A DNA stretch of 12,573 nt from Candidatus Wolframiiraptor sp. GTDB taxonomy: Archaea > Thermoproteota > Nitrososphaeria_A > Caldarchaeales > Wolframiiraptoraceae. Position 1 is the first letter of the stretch, and each line of letters opens with the position of its first letter. This document shows positions 11,472 through 12,573 of this stretch, piece by piece. Made by a program: the position numbers and the translations under genes. The DNA is taken from assembly GCA_003660635.1 (NCBI GenBank), contig QMUP01000010.1, positions 1-12,573 of the forward strand, given 5' to 3'. The notes under the pieces are model-generated. The model was not told the DNA's origin, did no database searches, and was given only the letters and a program-made list of their open reading frames with translations.

Positions 11472-12573
11472 ATGAGGGGACTCTCCTTTCCAGCCATTTT
11501 GACGCTTCTTGCACTAATCTCTCTCATGATCCTGTCGTCGCCCAGCGCCCAGACCATAAGTTGGGAGAAGTACTTCTACGGAAATGGAGTTGATTCTGGT
11601 TATGGGGTCGCGGTGGATTCAGATTACGTAGTCGTGGTCGGGGAGTACCTTAATTCCACGGGTTATGCTAAGGCCTTTGTGGCCAAGCTCTCGAAGGCCG
11701 ACGGCAGCTTATTGTGGATTAAGGCCCTGAAAATACACGACAACGATGAAGCTTATGACGTCACTGTAGATGGGCAAGGAAACATCTACGTCGTCGGACA
11801 AACACAGGATACCGGAACTTCCCAATATTATGGATTCGTCGCCAAATTCGACCCCGATGGAAACCTCCAGTGGAGCAAGATCTGGAGTGGGGCAACTGAT
11901 TATGTAGGAAGAGGGGTCGCGGTGGACTCTAATGGCTATGTGTACGTGACCGGGGAGATCGACATCGGCACGTCCTACGATTGCTTGATAATGAAGTTGA
12001 GCCCGACCGATGGCAGCCTAGTTTGGAGCAAGAGGATAGGGACCGCCGATAGGGACGAATACGGATACGACATAGCAATAGATGGTAACGATAACATCTA
12101 TGTAGCGGGGAAGAACGCCAGCGCCTACTCCGCATTCCTGCTGAAGCTTGATACCGGTGGAAACATGATCTGGGGAGAGATCTGGAAGATAGGATTGCGT
12201 AACACGTGGAGCGAGAGCGTAACGGTTGATCCCTCCGGAAACGTGTACATCGTCGGCCCCGTCCGCTATACCTATAATGCCTCTATCGCTAAGTTTGATG
12301 AAAATGGAAATCTTCAATGGGCCAAGACCTGGGACGGCGGCGGAACAGACGAGGCTCATTCGGTGGCCGTGGATTCCCAGCGGGTGTACCTAGTAGGCTA
12401 CACTGTGGATCCGAACAGGGGTGACTACGCCGTGTTGATAGTCGCCTTCGATCATATGGGGAATCTGGCATGGGATGTCGTCTGGAACGGTACAGAATTT
12501 GAAGAAGCATATGCTGTGGCATCGGGCTCACTTTACATAACCGGGCTTACTAGGTCGCTGAGCTTAACAATAA
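11472..12573 (+). CDS. Secreted seven-repeat beta-propeller protein (SBBP-like), runs off right edge
   Basis: The frame is open from ATG at 11472 to the window end: 367 codons without a stop. Residues 1-26 are a Sec signal peptide (MRG, then a long hydrophobic core, then SSPSA before Gln27). The rest is a tandem repeat of about 50 residues. Each unit has a strand of the form V-A/T-V-D followed by a small turn and YVVG or YVTG, then a strand like FVAKFDPDGN ending in LQWSKIW. Seven such starts are visible (for example YGVAVDSDYVVVVG, YDVTVDGQGNIYVVG, SVTVDPSGNVYIVG), the last being AYAVASGSLYITG. This matches SBBP/delta-60-type propellers, which are found in surface and secreted proteins; no enzyme motif is visible. 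The gene may carry further domains or an anchor beyond the edge. ATG with a GAGGGTG Shine-Dalgarno. Ligand unknown. Confidence 0.85.
   Translation, partial: MRGLSFPAILTLLALISLMILSSPSAQTISWEKYFYGNGVDSGYGVAVDSDYVVVVGEYLNSTGYAKAFVAKLSKADGSLLWIKALKIHDNDEAYDVTVDGQGNIYVVGQTQDTGTSQYYGFVAKFDPDGNLQWSKIWSGATDYVGRGVAVDSNGYVYVTGEIDIGTSYDCLIMKLSPTDGSLVWSKRIGTADRDEYGYDIAIDGNDNIYVAGKNASAYSAFLLKLDTGGNMIWGEIWKIGLRNTWSESVTVDPSGNVYIVGPVRYTYNASIAKFDENGNLQWAKTWDGGGTDEAHSVAVDSQRVYLVGYTVDPNRGDYAVLIVAFDHMGNLAWDVVWNGTEFEEAYAVASGSLYITGLTRSLSLTI

Noticed and set aside
12018..12359. Minus-strand open frames inside the propeller gene
   Set aside because: The plus-strand frame has a signal peptide and seven regular repeats across the same bases, so the antisense frames are shadows.
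1..12573. CRISPR array, insertion sequence or tRNA gene
   Set aside because: No regularly spaced direct repeats, transposase motifs with terminal repeats, or tRNA T-arm patterns were seen when reading both strands.

Overview
The window is archaeal chromosome. It carries archaeal or eukaryotic-type ribosomal proteins (S28e, L24e, S6e, S24e, S27ae), the archaeal translation factors aIF2-gamma and aIF5B, RNA polymerase subunit Rpo7 with Spt4, a type 2 isopentenyl-diphosphate isomerase, a MEMO-family protein and an archaeal GTP-dependent dephospho-CoA kinase. TATA-like boxes lie about 30-45 bases upstream of most start codons. Gene density, short overlaps, GTG/TTG starts and a tungsten-type aldehyde ferredoxin oxidoreductase suggest an anaerobic, probably thermophilic member of the TACK group (for example Bathyarchaeia or Korarchaeia). 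That placement is inference; I cannot name the lineage.

Layout. 1-450 (-): 5' part of fni, cut by the window edge. 681-1532 (+): MEMO family, divergent from fni. 1595-2018 (+): rps28e-rpl24e. 2073-2492 (+): ndk. 2543-4173 (+): aIF2-gamma and a PIN-domain protein. 4197-6056 (-): AOR-family oxidoreductase, which splits the usual aIF2g-PIN-rpo7-spt4 order. 6272-7579 (+): rpo7, spt4 and dephospho-CoA kinase, all overlapping. 7602-8504 (-): rps6e-rps24e-rps27ae, overlapping and convergent with the previous operon. 8590-10374 (-): infB (aIF5B), interrupted by an in-frame TAG at 9912-9910. 10434-11216 (-): membrane-anchored caspase-like (clan CD) peptidase candidate. 11472-12573 (+): secreted beta-propeller protein, cut by the right edge.

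Most of the window is an information-processing island: initiator tRNA delivery (aIF2g), subunit joining (aIF5B), small-subunit proteins, and transcription initiation and elongation subunits. Membrane isoprenoid (fni) and cofactor (CoA, NTP) genes are mixed in. At the right end it passes into accessory, cell-surface genes.

The most notable observation is the amber codon inside the G domain of aIF5B. Reading frame and homology run on unbroken through it, so this is not a frameshift. It is either a readthrough/pyrrolysine-type codon, a genuinely split essential GTPase, or a C-to-T error. TAG ends only one of the 15 complete reading frames here (8 TAA, 6 TGA, 1 TAG). Second in interest is the divergent pair of a membrane-tethered caspase-like protein and a secreted seven-repeat propeller.
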